DNA of 13,276 nucleotides from Gammaproteobacteria bacterium (GTDB lineage: Bacteria > Pseudomonadota > Gammaproteobacteria > Pseudomonadales > Azotimanducaceae), in assembly GCA_026706425.1 (NCBI GenBank), contig JAPOYW010000033.1:1-13276 (forward strand). Direction: 5' to 3'. Below, piece by piece: positions 1 to 6,393 of this stretch. How positions within the stretch are numbered: the first letter of the stretch is position 1; the number at the start of each line of letters is the position of its first letter. Under the pieces are notes generated by a model. The model did not search any database and was not told the DNA's origin. It saw only the letters and a list, made by a program, of their open reading frames with translations. The position numbers were made by a program, and so were the translations under genes.

Positions 1-364
1 CCACGGCCGCGAAGCTCGCCACCTTCAGCCAGTCGATCACCATCGCTTCGAACAGGGCCGTGAACCGCGACTGCGTTTCCGCCCACGGCACCCGCACCTG
101 CTGGACGCCGTGCTCCGCGCAGCGCACCCGCGGGACGTCCGCCCGCACCAGCGTCCGGTACTGCATCGTGTCCAGATGGCGCCACACCCGAGGACGTCGG
201 TCGTAGCCCGGACACGCGGCACCGCAGGCCGGGCAGACCAGCGTCTCGCCGGCGAACTCCACGCCCACTTCGACGTCGCCCTGCTCGAGGGCCAGCCGCA
301 CGTCGCGCACGCGCCACGGCCGCTCGATGCCCAACAGCTTCTCGTAGAGAGTCGTCTCGGTCAT
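1..364 (-). CDS. ISL3-family transposase, N-terminal 121 residues (partial)
   Basis: Translating the minus strand from the ATG at 364 gives an open frame to the window edge. Residues 44-47 (CPAC) followed by C82 and H85 make the N-terminal zinc-binding motif of ISL3 transposases. They are followed by the family's WRHLDTMQYRT segment (61-71), VPRVRC (77-82) and RVPWAE (91-96), which precede the DDE catalytic domain. The catalytic domain itself is outside the window. The protein would bind the element's terminal repeats and catalyse cut-and-paste transposition. Nothing in the visible part is broken, so the element may be active. The start follows two abutting inverted repeats (367-400), which could hinder translation or form a binding site. 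Confidence 0.8.
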   Translation of the reverse strand, partial: MTETTLYEKLLGIERPWRVRDVRLALEQGDVEVGVEFAGETLVCPACGAACPGYDRRPRVWRHLDTMQYRTLVRADVPRVRCAEHGVQQVRVPWAETQSRFTALFEAMVIDWLKVASFAAV

Positions 365-366
365 GC

Positions 367-400
367 GGCCAGTGTATCGACTGGCCGGACGGATCCGGCC
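367..400. repeat. Two abutting inverted repeats just upstream of the transposase start
   Basis: GGCCAGT (367-373) pairs with ACTGGCC (380-386) across a 6-base loop. GGCCGGA (383-389) pairs with TCCGGCC (394-400) across 4 bases. Both 7-bp stems are perfect and share GGCC at 383-386, so they are mutually exclusive folds. They lie in the 5' leader of the transposase, and control of expression is an inference. Confidence 0.5.
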
Positions 401-429
401 GGCCATGATCAGCACTGAGCCGGCGCGAG

Positions 430-490
430 CGACGAGTCATCCGAAGGACCGGAGCGAAGCGAAGGAGGTGCGAAGCACCTTGACTCGTCG
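430..490. repeat. 10-bp perfect inverted repeat enclosing a second hairpin, subterminal in the IS
   Basis: CGACGAGTCA (430-439) is the exact reverse complement of TGACTCGTCG (481-490). Inside lies AGGTGC-GAA-GCACCT (466-480), a perfect 6-bp stem with a 3-base loop. The spacer between them repeats the GCGAAG motif. The position between transposase and element end suggests a transposase-binding or transcript-insulating structure. Confidence 0.6.
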
Positions 491-516
491 GGAGCAGAGG
501 CTACCTCTCCGCCTTA

Positions 517-543
517 CCTACCCACCCGATTCCCCGAAGACCC
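517..543 (-). repeat. Candidate terminal inverted repeat (IRL) of the ISL3 element
   Basis: Read on the minus strand from 543 inward, it begins GGGTCTTCGGGGAATCGGG and continues G/T-rich to 517. Its sequence and its place upstream of the transposase start fit an ISL3 end. The partner repeat is outside the window. Confidence 0.45.
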
Positions 544-915
544 AAACCGAAGTTTCGGTGCGGATCGCCTAGAAGGCACGGTTTGTCAGTCGGGTGCGCG
601 ATTCGGGTGGTTTCGCTACTGGCTACAGGTTGGGCGTGACCCCCAAGAGCTCGAAACAACGCCGCGCTCTTGCGTCCGCCTTCTCGTCCCCGCTGGCCGG
701 GGCGTGAACCCCGGCGACATCCCGCCGTGCGCGTACACGGGGTCATCGGGGCGGCACAGGTCTCGATTGATCGGTGGGACGCCAAGATCACCATTCGGTG
801 GATACAACTCGCCGCCTGCACGCCGCATGGTCCGGTTCTCCGGTTCGCTCACGGTAAGCGAGAGTGACCCGCCGGGTCTGCCATCGAGGAACATGGCCGT
901 GTCGCCCAGGGTCGT
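544..915. other. No convincing gene; hairpin-rich intergenic DNA
   Basis: Open frames occur on both strands here, but none has a recognisable domain or a good ribosome-binding site. Perfect small stems are present: ACCGAA/TTCGGT (546-551/554-559), GCCGGGG/CCCCGGC (696-702/709-715, loop CGTGAA), TCGCT/AGCGA (845-849/857-861) and GACCC/GGGTC (866-870/874-878). The last two lie 40-70 bases past the stop of the gene at 916-1365 and could act as its terminator. I do not see a tRNA or a known riboswitch fold. Confidence 0.5.
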
Positions 916-1365
916 CTACATCGCGCCACTGTAGGTCAGCACTCTGTGGAACGGTCGCACAAGGTCTGCGGTCGCCTGCTTGAAGGCTTGCGGTCTGTTG
1001 CGCTGTTCGTACTCAACTCGCTTCACCAAATCGTCCGCGATTTCGCTCCACGTCCAGTTGCCCGGACCGGCACCACGGATGAAGCCCTCAAACACACCGA
1101 CCTGGATTGACACTGCGGTGTCGATATCGGACGAGGGATTCTCCAAGGGCACCGAATCGAAAGGGACTCCTGGCAACGGTTTACCCTCAAGGAGCTTCCA
1201 GAATGGTTCCACGAGCGCCTTCACCGTCTCCGGCACGTCCTTTTGCTTGATCACAATGGCAGCGTCTCGACGAGCCGATACCAATCCGCGCTGCCATGCG
1301 GCCTCCGTGAACACCTCGACGATGAGGTTGAGGGCGCACGCCCGTCCACGCTGTCGGTCAGTCAT
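916..1365 (-). CDS. Hypothetical protein, 149 residues
   Basis: I do not recognise a family. The frame starts at an ATG preceded by a weak GGA about 8 bases upstream, and its codons mostly end in G or C, as in real genes of this window. The product is soluble and mixed alpha/beta in composition, with no signal peptide or membrane segment. A lysine- and proline-containing central stretch (about residues 38-80) is followed by an acidic segment, and then a tryptophan-rich stretch (GNWTWSEIADDLVKR, about 102-116). It stands alone between the IS and the type ISP relic, and possible terminator hairpins lie beyond its stop. No role can be assigned. Confidence 0.6.
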   Translation of the reverse strand: MTDRQRGRACALNLIVEVFTEAAWQRGLVSARRDAAIVIKQKDVPETVKALVEPFWKLLEGKPLPGVPFDSVPLENPSSDIDTAVSIQVGVFEGFIRGAGPGNWTWSEIADDLVKRVEYEQRNRPQAFKQATADLVRPFHRVLTYSGAM

Positions 1366-1404
1366 GAGGTCCAGTGTAACAGACCGCAGCCAGCCTGAGT
1401 AGCC

Positions 1405-1605
1405 TCATCGCTGCACGCACCCCTTCGGTTTGGGCGTTGCATCGAGCGCCTTCGGCAGCCCACCGAGCGGGCCGTACAGCGACCGTTCCGCGGTCGAAGC
1501 TTCGGCCCCCGGACTCGTCGCAAGTCGGCGAAGTACTTCTCGATCGCCGCGGTCAGCCTCGTGCTGGTTCCGCTCGTCGTTTCGGTGCCGCCCGACTCTG
1601 CGCAC
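1405..1605 (-). pseudogene. Relic of a type ISP / N-6 adenine DNA methylase-like gene (N-terminal fragment, frameshifted)
   Basis: In one minus-strand frame the translation reads TAAIEKYFADLRRVRG. In the adjacent frame it continues AEASTAERSLYGPLGGLPKA and then LDATPKPKGCVQR-stop. Joined, this resembles the start of large adenine methylase/type ISP restriction proteins, where an IxxYFxxLRxIR segment is followed by ERSxYxxLxxLLNAVGxxLKPKV. The frame switch falls at a run of five Cs at 1506-1510 (Gs on the coding strand). The match stops at TGA (1405-1407), where the intact family would continue for several hundred residues. No start codon is obvious upstream. The assignment rests on remembered family sequence and should be treated as probable, not certain. 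Confidence 0.45.
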
Positions 1606-1770
1606 GTGCTATTGTCGCATCGGATCGAAGATCGGTGGCTCGTGAAGGAGAGCGGATCGAAACCGCTGGGGTGGGCCACGCCTTCGCCACGCCCGCGCGA
1701 CGCTTCCGGGATCCTGACGCGGTGCTGACCGGTTTCCACGTCCAGATCACATGCTGAGGAGTACGGCACA

Positions 1771-1902
1771 GTGAACCTATTTCGTACATCGCGGGACACC
1801 ATTGGTTCGTTTGGCCCCACAGCTCACCCTGAGGAGCGATCGCCCGCCGATGTCGGTGCGATCCGAAACAAAACGGGACGCGAATGGCCTTATGGGGAAT
1901 GA
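1771..1902 (+). CDS. Small ORF, 43 codons, upstream of and overlapping the membrane-protein gene
   Basis: A GTG at 1771 has a strong GAGGAG (1756-1761) nine bases upstream, the best ribosome-binding site in this neighbourhood. The frame runs to TGA at 1900-1902, ending ...TGREWPYGE. It overlaps the ATG at 1892 of the next gene in another frame. It could be a small protein or a leader whose translation delivers ribosomes to the overlapping start (translational coupling). The product is polar with no membrane segment and I recognise no family. Confidence 0.3.
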   Translation: MNLFRTSRDTIGSFGPTAHPEERSPADVGAIRNKTGREWPYGE

Positions 1903-2407
1903 TCTGCTTGCCACGTTCGGCGTGTCTGAAGGGATCGCCGTGGTCGCTGTGCTCATCGCCTTGGCTTCGCTAGTCAACGCGCGGAAGATCGCGGCACGGC
2001 AGCGAACATTCGAGCTGCGTTTTTATCAAATCCGCATGCTCGACCCCGCCAAGGGCACGCTGCGACGGATCGTTCTGGACCACGATCAACGGATGAACGC
2101 CGCGACCCATCTGGAGGGTAGATTCTCGGCGAAGGCTCTCGAGGATTTAGGAAAGCTTCATGTGGAGGCGGTCACCACGTTTCACGCGATCAGCCATCAC
2201 ATGCCACCTGACAAGCAGCGGGTCCTCGAAGCGAGGCGCATTGCTCTGGATCGGAAATGGACGCGGGAGCGTTATGAGCCGGTGACCGCCATGCAGGCAC
2301 GCGAAATGAGAGCCTACGTGGTTGCGGTGCTGGACGAGGTCGAAGACTGCCTGCAGACGCTCCTCGACAAGGCCTCAACACGATTCGTAAACCGCTATGA
2401 CGATTGA
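1892..2407 (+). CDS. Hypothetical single-pass membrane-anchored protein, 171 residues
   Basis: The N-terminus carries one hydrophobic helix (GIAVVAVLIALASLV, residues 13-27), followed by the basic stretch NARKIAARQR, so the bulk of the protein should be cytoplasmic. The rest is a charged, helical domain (FELRFYQIRMLDPAK, then KALEDLGKLHVEAVTTFHAISHH) without recognisable catalytic motifs. ATG 1892 is preferred because it places the helix at the very N-terminus and because the small ORF at 1771-1902 ends across it. In-frame alternatives are ATG 1850 (GAGGAG 13 bases upstream) and TTG 1802. It resembles small phage-response or stress proteins with an N-terminal anchor only in general architecture, and no function is claimed. 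Confidence 0.6.
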   Translation: MGNDLLATFGVSEGIAVVAVLIALASLVNARKIAARQRTFELRFYQIRMLDPAKGTLRRIVLDHDQRMNAATHLEGRFSAKALEDLGKLHVEAVTTFHAISHHMPPDKQRVLEARRIALDRKWTRERYEPVTAMQAREMRAYVVAVLDEVEDCLQTLLDKASTRFVNRYDD

Positions 2408-3075
2408 TCCGACTGGCGGCGATCACTCCGCCCGAGGTGGCCGTCAGGCCGGTCCACGGCGACCGCCTGTCACTTGGTCAACACGGCGGTCGGCGATCAA
2501 CGCCCGGTGGATCGGCGCCGGAGCTCGGGGCTTCAATTCGACACCTTGGCTCGCCCCTGGCGGCGTCCGGCTGGAATGCCGTCGACGGGTGGACGCGGAC
2601 GCTCGGCGAGGCAGCGGCGCCGGCTTCGCCTTCGAGGCGGTGGACGCCTTCGAGCGTCCGGGTCTGGTGGATGACGGCCTCGCTGCCGTCGATGACGTCG
2701 CGGCAGACGACGGTCCAAGCGAGCGGGTCGCCGGCCTGCATGGCGCAGGTCGCTAGGCGCGACGGAGCGGCGGGCGCGTTGGTCGCATGCATTGTGGCGA
2801 GCGAGCCGCCGTGCCCGGTCTTCAGCGCCTGGAGCCTCCTGTCGGCGAGAATGGTGCGGGCGTTTGTCGGCGGCAACGGCGCGTAGACGGCGGTGTTCAG
2901 TCCGGCAAGTCCCGTGACGGTCGAGTCTTCGTGCTCTTCGGCAACTGGCCAGACCTCGTGCGTGGGTTGGCGCGCCGCCGTCGCGGGGCGGCCCGGCGAG
3001 AAGGCTGCTGCCGATAATACAGCCGTTCGAGCGATTCGCGTCGGGAGCGTCCGTTCTGACCTGTCAGCCGGTTGT
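2408..3075. other. Gene-poor stretch between the membrane protein and the operon terminator
   Basis: Apart from the secretion-ATPase relic at about 2630-2873, no intact gene is supported. Plus-strand frames here lack ribosome-binding sites and domains. The long minus-strand frame at 2478-3335 overlaps the methyltransferase gene at its 5' end and is not an intact gene. The stretch reads as decayed mobile or conjugative DNA. Confidence 0.5.
2630..2873 (-). pseudogene. Relic of a CpaF/TrbB/VirB11-like secretion ATPase (C-terminal fragment)
   Basis: The minus-strand translation contains LQALKTGHGGSLATMHATNA (2770-2829), closely matching the conserved segment of this ATPase family in which an aspartate-box/EALxxLxAL stretch is followed by TGHxGSLATxHANxAxxAL. 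Downstream PSRLATCAMQAGDPL and VIHQTRTLEG continue the likeness. Upstream, where the family has RPDRIVVGEVRGxEA, only RTILADRR remains. No Walker A segment is visible and the frame carries on into DNA antisense to the methyltransferase, so it is a fragment. It suggests that a conjugative or pilus-type locus once lay here. The assignment comes from motif likeness only. Confidence 0.5.
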
Positions 3076-3103
3076 GGCGTCTGAGCCCCCGGCGTCAGAC
3101 GCC
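3076..3103 (-). terminator. Hairpin after the methyltransferase gene, probable operon terminator
   Basis: GGCGTCTGA (3076-3084) pairs perfectly with TCAGACGCC (3095-3103) across a 10-base loop. It begins 24 bases beyond the stop of the last operon gene. No uridine run follows on the minus strand, so it may be a weak or Rho-assisted terminator, as is common in high-GC bacteria. Confidence 0.5.
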
Positions 3104-3127
3104 CCGCGCACCGGCGTAGAATTGTGA

Positions 3128-4120
3128 TCAGGCGGCACTGCGCACGACCGCGGGGCGGTTTCGCAGCATGGAAGTCACCACCGCGGTCATGACGGGAGGA
3201 CAGACCGCGTTGCCCAGGAGCCTGATGCGGTCGCGCCGTGAACCATATGGTAGTTGGTAATCGCTGCCGAACCCCATCGCTCGTTGGATTTCCGGGGGCT
3301 GAAGCATGCGCAGCATCGGTACGTTGCCGAGCCACGTCACGAGCCCGAAGCGATCAATAGTTGTCACGGTGCGAAGAGGAACGTCGATCGGCTGCCAGCC
3401 GCCGCCTCCGTCCGAGCCGTAGTAGACGATGAGGAACGGCGTCCCGCGCCCAACTGCGTCGATCGCTCGTTCCGCCTTCTCGATCGTGGCATCTGCCCGC
3501 CCGGCGTTGTACAGAGGGCTGGATCGCCAAGGCCCATCCCACATGACCACCCCGGCCTCGACCGAGAGTGGAGTACCGCTCGGCGCAGTCACCGGACTGG
3601 GCATCTCCTCGAGATCGCAGATCAAGAAGAGACGGCGGCGCTTCTGAGGAACACCGAACGTCGACGCGTCGAGAACCTGAGCGTGCACGTGGTAGCCGAG
3701 TGCCTCGGCTTCTGCCACCAGCCCTGAGAAGCCGTCCCAGTTGCGCATGTGGATCACGTTCTCGATGACGATCCACCGTGGCTTCAACTTCCGCGCGAAT
3801 CTGAGCACGTAGCGGGCCGTCCTCCTGCTGTTCTCGTCACGCTGTCCGCTGCCCCTGGCGCACGTATGGCTGCGACACTCCGGAGACGCGAGGATGAGGT
3901 CGATACTCCCCAGTCTGTCCACGACGGGCAGTCGCCCCGTCTCAACGAGCGTGCGGTGGATTCCCGTGTCCTGGCCAAAATTCGCTGCATACGTCTTCGT
4001 GGCAATATCCCAGGCATCGATGCCGCACACGATCTCCGCCCCTGCCGCGCGTGCTCCCCAGCTGCTTCCGCCTCCACCACAGAAGACGTCCAGGGTGCGG
4101 ATCCTCAGGTCCTTGAGCAT
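3128..4120 (-). CDS. DNA (cytosine-5-)-methyltransferase, Dcm type
   Basis: This 330-residue enzyme would transfer a methyl group from S-adenosylmethionine to C5 of cytosine in the system's target sequence. Visible motifs: I, DVFCGGGGSSWG (11-22); IV, SPEC with the catalytic Cys82, where most relatives have PPC; VI, the ENV triad at 120-122; VIII, QKRRRLF (159-165); IX, RTVTTIDRFGLV (250-261); X, GNAVCPP (303-309). The interval between VIII and IX that should hold the target-recognition domain is only about 80 residues. It starts three bases after the vsr stop, with AGGGG seven bases before the ATG. As last gene of the operon it is the self-marking partner of the nucleases upstream. The target sequence cannot be read from the protein. 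Confidence 0.93.
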   Translation of the reverse strand: MLKDLRIRTLDVFCGGGGSSWGARAAGAEIVCGIDAWDIATKTYAANFGQDTGIHRTLVETGRLPVVDRLGSIDLILASPECRSHTCARGSGQRDENSRRTARYVLRFARKLKPRWIVIENVIHMRNWDGFSGLVAEAEALGYHVHAQVLDASTFGVPQKRRRLFLICDLEEMPSPVTAPSGTPLSVEAGVVMWDGPWRSSPLYNAGRADATIEKAERAIDAVGRGTPFLIVYYGSDGGGGWQPIDVPLRTVTTIDRFGLVTWLGNVPMLRMLQPPEIQRAMGFGSDYQLPYGSRRDRIRLLGNAVCPPVMTAVVTSMLRNRPAVVRSAA

Positions 4121-4123
4121 CGG

Positions 4124-4537
4124 TCAACCCCTCGTCGTGTTATCTCGCCCCCGAAGATGAGATAGAACCCTCAACAGGCAGGCCTCCCGCGAACGCTCGA
4201 TCTGGTGCTCCCAGATCCGGATGACCGTCCAGCCCATCCGTCGCAGGCGACGATGGTTCCGCGCATCGCGGCGTCGGGTGGCCGCAATCTTGATTTCCCA
4301 CTTGTCGGACAGCTTCTCTCGCCACTTCGGGAAACGCCATCCATGCCAGAAGTCGCCATCGACGAAAACAGCCACCCGGTCCGCCCGGAACACGAAATCG
4401 GGTCGACCGGGCAGTTCTCGCACGTGACTCTCCCATGTCAGCCCACGGGTTGCGAACGCGTCCGCCATGGCCCTCTCCGGTCCGGTATCGCGACCCCTGA
4501 TCCGGGACATCACCGCGCTGCGTGTTTCGGGCGACAT
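4124..4537 (-). CDS. vsr: Very short patch repair (Vsr) endonuclease
   Basis: Vsr nicks DNA 5' of the T in T:G mismatches left by deamination of 5-methylcytosine, protecting the methylated sites from C-to-T mutation; it usually travels with a Dcm. Visible in this 137-residue form: the N-terminal MSRIRGRDT (10-18), LPGRPDF with the likely metal-binding Asp47 (42-48), VDGDFWHGW (59-67) with His65, and the C-terminal GWTVIRIWEH (102-111). The zinc-binding cysteines of E. coli Vsr are absent: an aspartate replaces the first and a histidine replaces the last (WEH). ATG 4537 is chosen because it matches the usual family N-terminus and has AGGG seven bases upstream. ATG 4564, overlapping the AIPR stop as TGATG, is the alternative. 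Confidence 0.9.
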   Translation of the reverse strand: MSPETRSAVMSRIRGRDTGPERAMADAFATRGLTWESHVRELPGRPDFVFRADRVAVFVDGDFWHGWRFPKWREKLSDKWEIKIAATRRRDARNHRRLRRMGWTVIRIWEHQIERSREACLLRVLSHLRGRDNTTRG

Positions 4538-4563
4538 GATGTCGCCCTTGTGAAGCCGCCCCA

Positions 4564-6390
4564 TCAGCCGCTTCCCGTGCGTAGCGGCGCGCCGACGCCG
4601 GCTGTGAGTTCCGGAATGTCAACCACACTCTGCGCATACGTGGCCGAGCGAACGGCGGCCCAGCAGTCGGGCTTCTTGGCCCATTCTGATACCATTCGTC
4701 CGTTCGCGGTGCGATGAAGCTCCGCATGCACCTTGTCGGCCCAGGTCATGATCTGGCCGCGGAGCTCGGACGAGAGTTCCTGTTGCCACCAAACCCTGTC
4801 GAGGTCGAGTCTCGCCCCGAGTTGACAGGCGACCACGGCCACGGTGTACGTCACGACGTTGGCCTGGAAGGCCGGGTACCTGCCCCTTGTCACTTTCTGC
4901 GTTGTCCTGTAGATGATCGCCTTTGCAATCATCCGCTTGAATTCCGTCAGGGTCACGGATTGTCCGGCAGAGCGATCATGGGCCGTCGTCATCCGGTCCA
5001 TGAACCTGACGAAGTTCTTCTGCGCTCCGAAACTGACCACGTGCGGGAGTTGCTCCCACGCATTCAGGTACTTCGCCAGATCCGTCTTGGTGATCTTCCG
5101 GGCCGGCGGAATAGCCTGCCGGAGTCTTTTGGCCCGGGCGGCGGTGGTTCCGTCCCTGGCCAGCATGGTTTTGTAGCTGCCGGCCGCTCGCTCGTAGAAC
5201 CAGCGTCCGATGCCGTCCGGGCAGATGGTGGTGGAAGCAAGATTCTCGACCTCGCGATGGAACCGCTTGTTCGCGGAGAGGTCGGACTGCTTCACGTTGT
5301 TCTGGCTGTTGGCGTACTTCGAGATGTTGGCGACGAACTCCTCCTCGGCGACGGGATCAGGTGTCTTGAGAACGATGATCTTCGCCGGAACGCGCACGCG
5401 GCGAAGGTCGATCTCGTTCGGGTGCTTCCGCTGACTGAAGAACAGCGACGCCGTGGTCTGTCCGCCGTTGACCACCTGCATGCCCCGCATCCAGAGCACG
5501 CCGGGACCGCCGTCCGCCGTGCGGCCGAGCCGGAGTTCATCGGTGACGATGACGATGCCGTTGTTGTAGGCCATGAACCGTTCCGGCGCGCTGCGGAGCG
5601 TGTCGCGGATGCCCTTGTTCACCTTTCCCGTCACGCTCAGGAAGGACCGGACGTTGGCCTCCAGCAGGCGGTCGCCGTACTTGTCGTAGACGAAGCGGAG
5701 AGCCTCTCCCGGCAGCGCGGTCAGGGCGTAGTCGTACTCGGACATTTCCCCTGGCACGTAGATGCAGGGTAGTGGGCCGCCGGCGACCTCGTTGAAGTCC
5801 ACGGTGAGCTCGTCGCGGGGCCTGCCGGTCGACCAGTGGTGGTACAGCCGCTCGATGTCCATGACCTCGAGCTTGACCGTCTTCCCGCGAATCTCTCGCG
5901 ACTTGAAGTTCTTGGCCTTCGCGCGGCGATCGGTAAGGACGTAGATCCTGATCTGGTCCAGCTTGTCGTAGCAGCCGTGGATGGTCAACGTCAGACTGTA
6001 GGCGTCGTCCGACTCCTCCATCTTTGCGGCGAGCGTTCCGTCAGCCGACCGGGCGAGAAACCGCAGACAGTGTTCGGCTGCCTTCTTGGTCTCCGAATCG
6101 GGGATGTGTCGAATCTCGTCGGCGCCCGCGTAGAGGCTGATGAAGAGATCGAGCTGGTCCTGTTCGTCGGACACCGCGTACCCGCTCAGGCGCAGCGTTG
6201 CGTTGCCGACTTTGGCGGTGTAGTGGCAGACGGCTGGCTCGAACGTCATCCCGATCTCGGACATGTGCTCCATGACGACTTCTGCGAACACGGACTCCGG
6301 ATAGGGATAGCCGCCGCCTTCACCGAGGCGGTCCTGGACGTTCGCTTTGACGTCGGCCTGCGTCTGGTGGAGGAATTCACCGAGTTCCAT
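4564..6390 (-). CDS. AIPR-domain protein (abortive infection phage resistance family)
   Basis: The 608-residue protein carries the AIPR core: NVRSFLSVTGKVNKGIRDTL (246-265), FMAYNNGIVIVTDEL (272-286), MQVVNGGQTTASLFFSQ (304-320) and ISKYANSQNNVKQSDLSAN (356-374). The family is named after a phage abortive-infection protein, and its members recur next to Z1 and MORC-type ATPases. The biochemical activity is not settled. The N-terminal 100 residues, with SGYAVSDEQDQLDLFISLY at 69-87, might hold a degenerate nuclease-like fold; this is a guess from the alternating acidic/hydrophobic pattern. It starts three bases after the DUF4420 nuclease stop, with AGGTG nine bases before the ATG, and its TGA overlaps the upstream possible vsr start by one base. 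Confidence 0.9.
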   Translation of the reverse strand: MELGEFLHQTQADVKANVQDRLGEGGGYPYPESVFAEVVMEHMSEIGMTFEPAVCHYTAKVGNATLRLSGYAVSDEQDQLDLFISLYAGADEIRHIPDSETKKAAEHCLRFLARSADGTLAAKMEESDDAYSLTLTIHGCYDKLDQIRIYVLTDRRAKAKNFKSREIRGKTVKLEVMDIERLYHHWSTGRPRDELTVDFNEVAGGPLPCIYVPGEMSEYDYALTALPGEALRFVYDKYGDRLLEANVRSFLSVTGKVNKGIRDTLRSAPERFMAYNNGIVIVTDELRLGRTADGGPGVLWMRGMQVVNGGQTTASLFFSQRKHPNEIDLRRVRVPAKIIVLKTPDPVAEEEFVANISKYANSQNNVKQSDLSANKRFHREVENLASTTICPDGIGRWFYERAAGSYKTMLARDGTTAARAKRLRQAIPPARKITKTDLAKYLNAWEQLPHVVSFGAQKNFVRFMDRMTTAHDRSAGQSVTLTEFKRMIAKAIIYRTTQKVTRGRYPAFQANVVTYTVAVVACQLGARLDLDRVWWQQELSSELRGQIMTWADKVHAELHRTANGRMVSEWAKKPDCWAAVRSATYAQSVVDIPELTAGVGAPLRTGSG

Positions 6391-6393
6391 GCT

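Larger units (their letters stand above)
1..543 (-). mobile_element. ISL3-family insertion sequence, 5' part (runs off the window)
   Basis: The element is recognised by its transposase reading frame (364 to 1, minus) and by a candidate terminal inverted repeat at 517-543. Read inward on the minus strand, that end begins GGGTCTTCGGGGAATCGGG, which resembles ends of ISL3-type elements that start with GG. About 150 bases between the transposase start and this end carry several perfect inverted repeats. The other end lies outside the window, so the outer boundary and the target duplication (8 bp is usual for ISL3) cannot be confirmed. Confidence 0.55.

Noticed and set aside
560..660. Possible tRNA in the structured intergenic stretch
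   Set aside because: No cloverleaf with an acceptor stem and a standard T-arm could be drawn.
2478..3335. 285-codon minus-strand frame as an intact gene
   Set aside because: Its first part overlaps the Dcm gene in a different frame and only about 80 codons resemble a known family, so only the relic at 2630-2873 is kept.
4714..5772. 352-codon plus-strand frame
   Set aside because: Antisense to the AIPR gene, whose conserved motifs are unambiguous.
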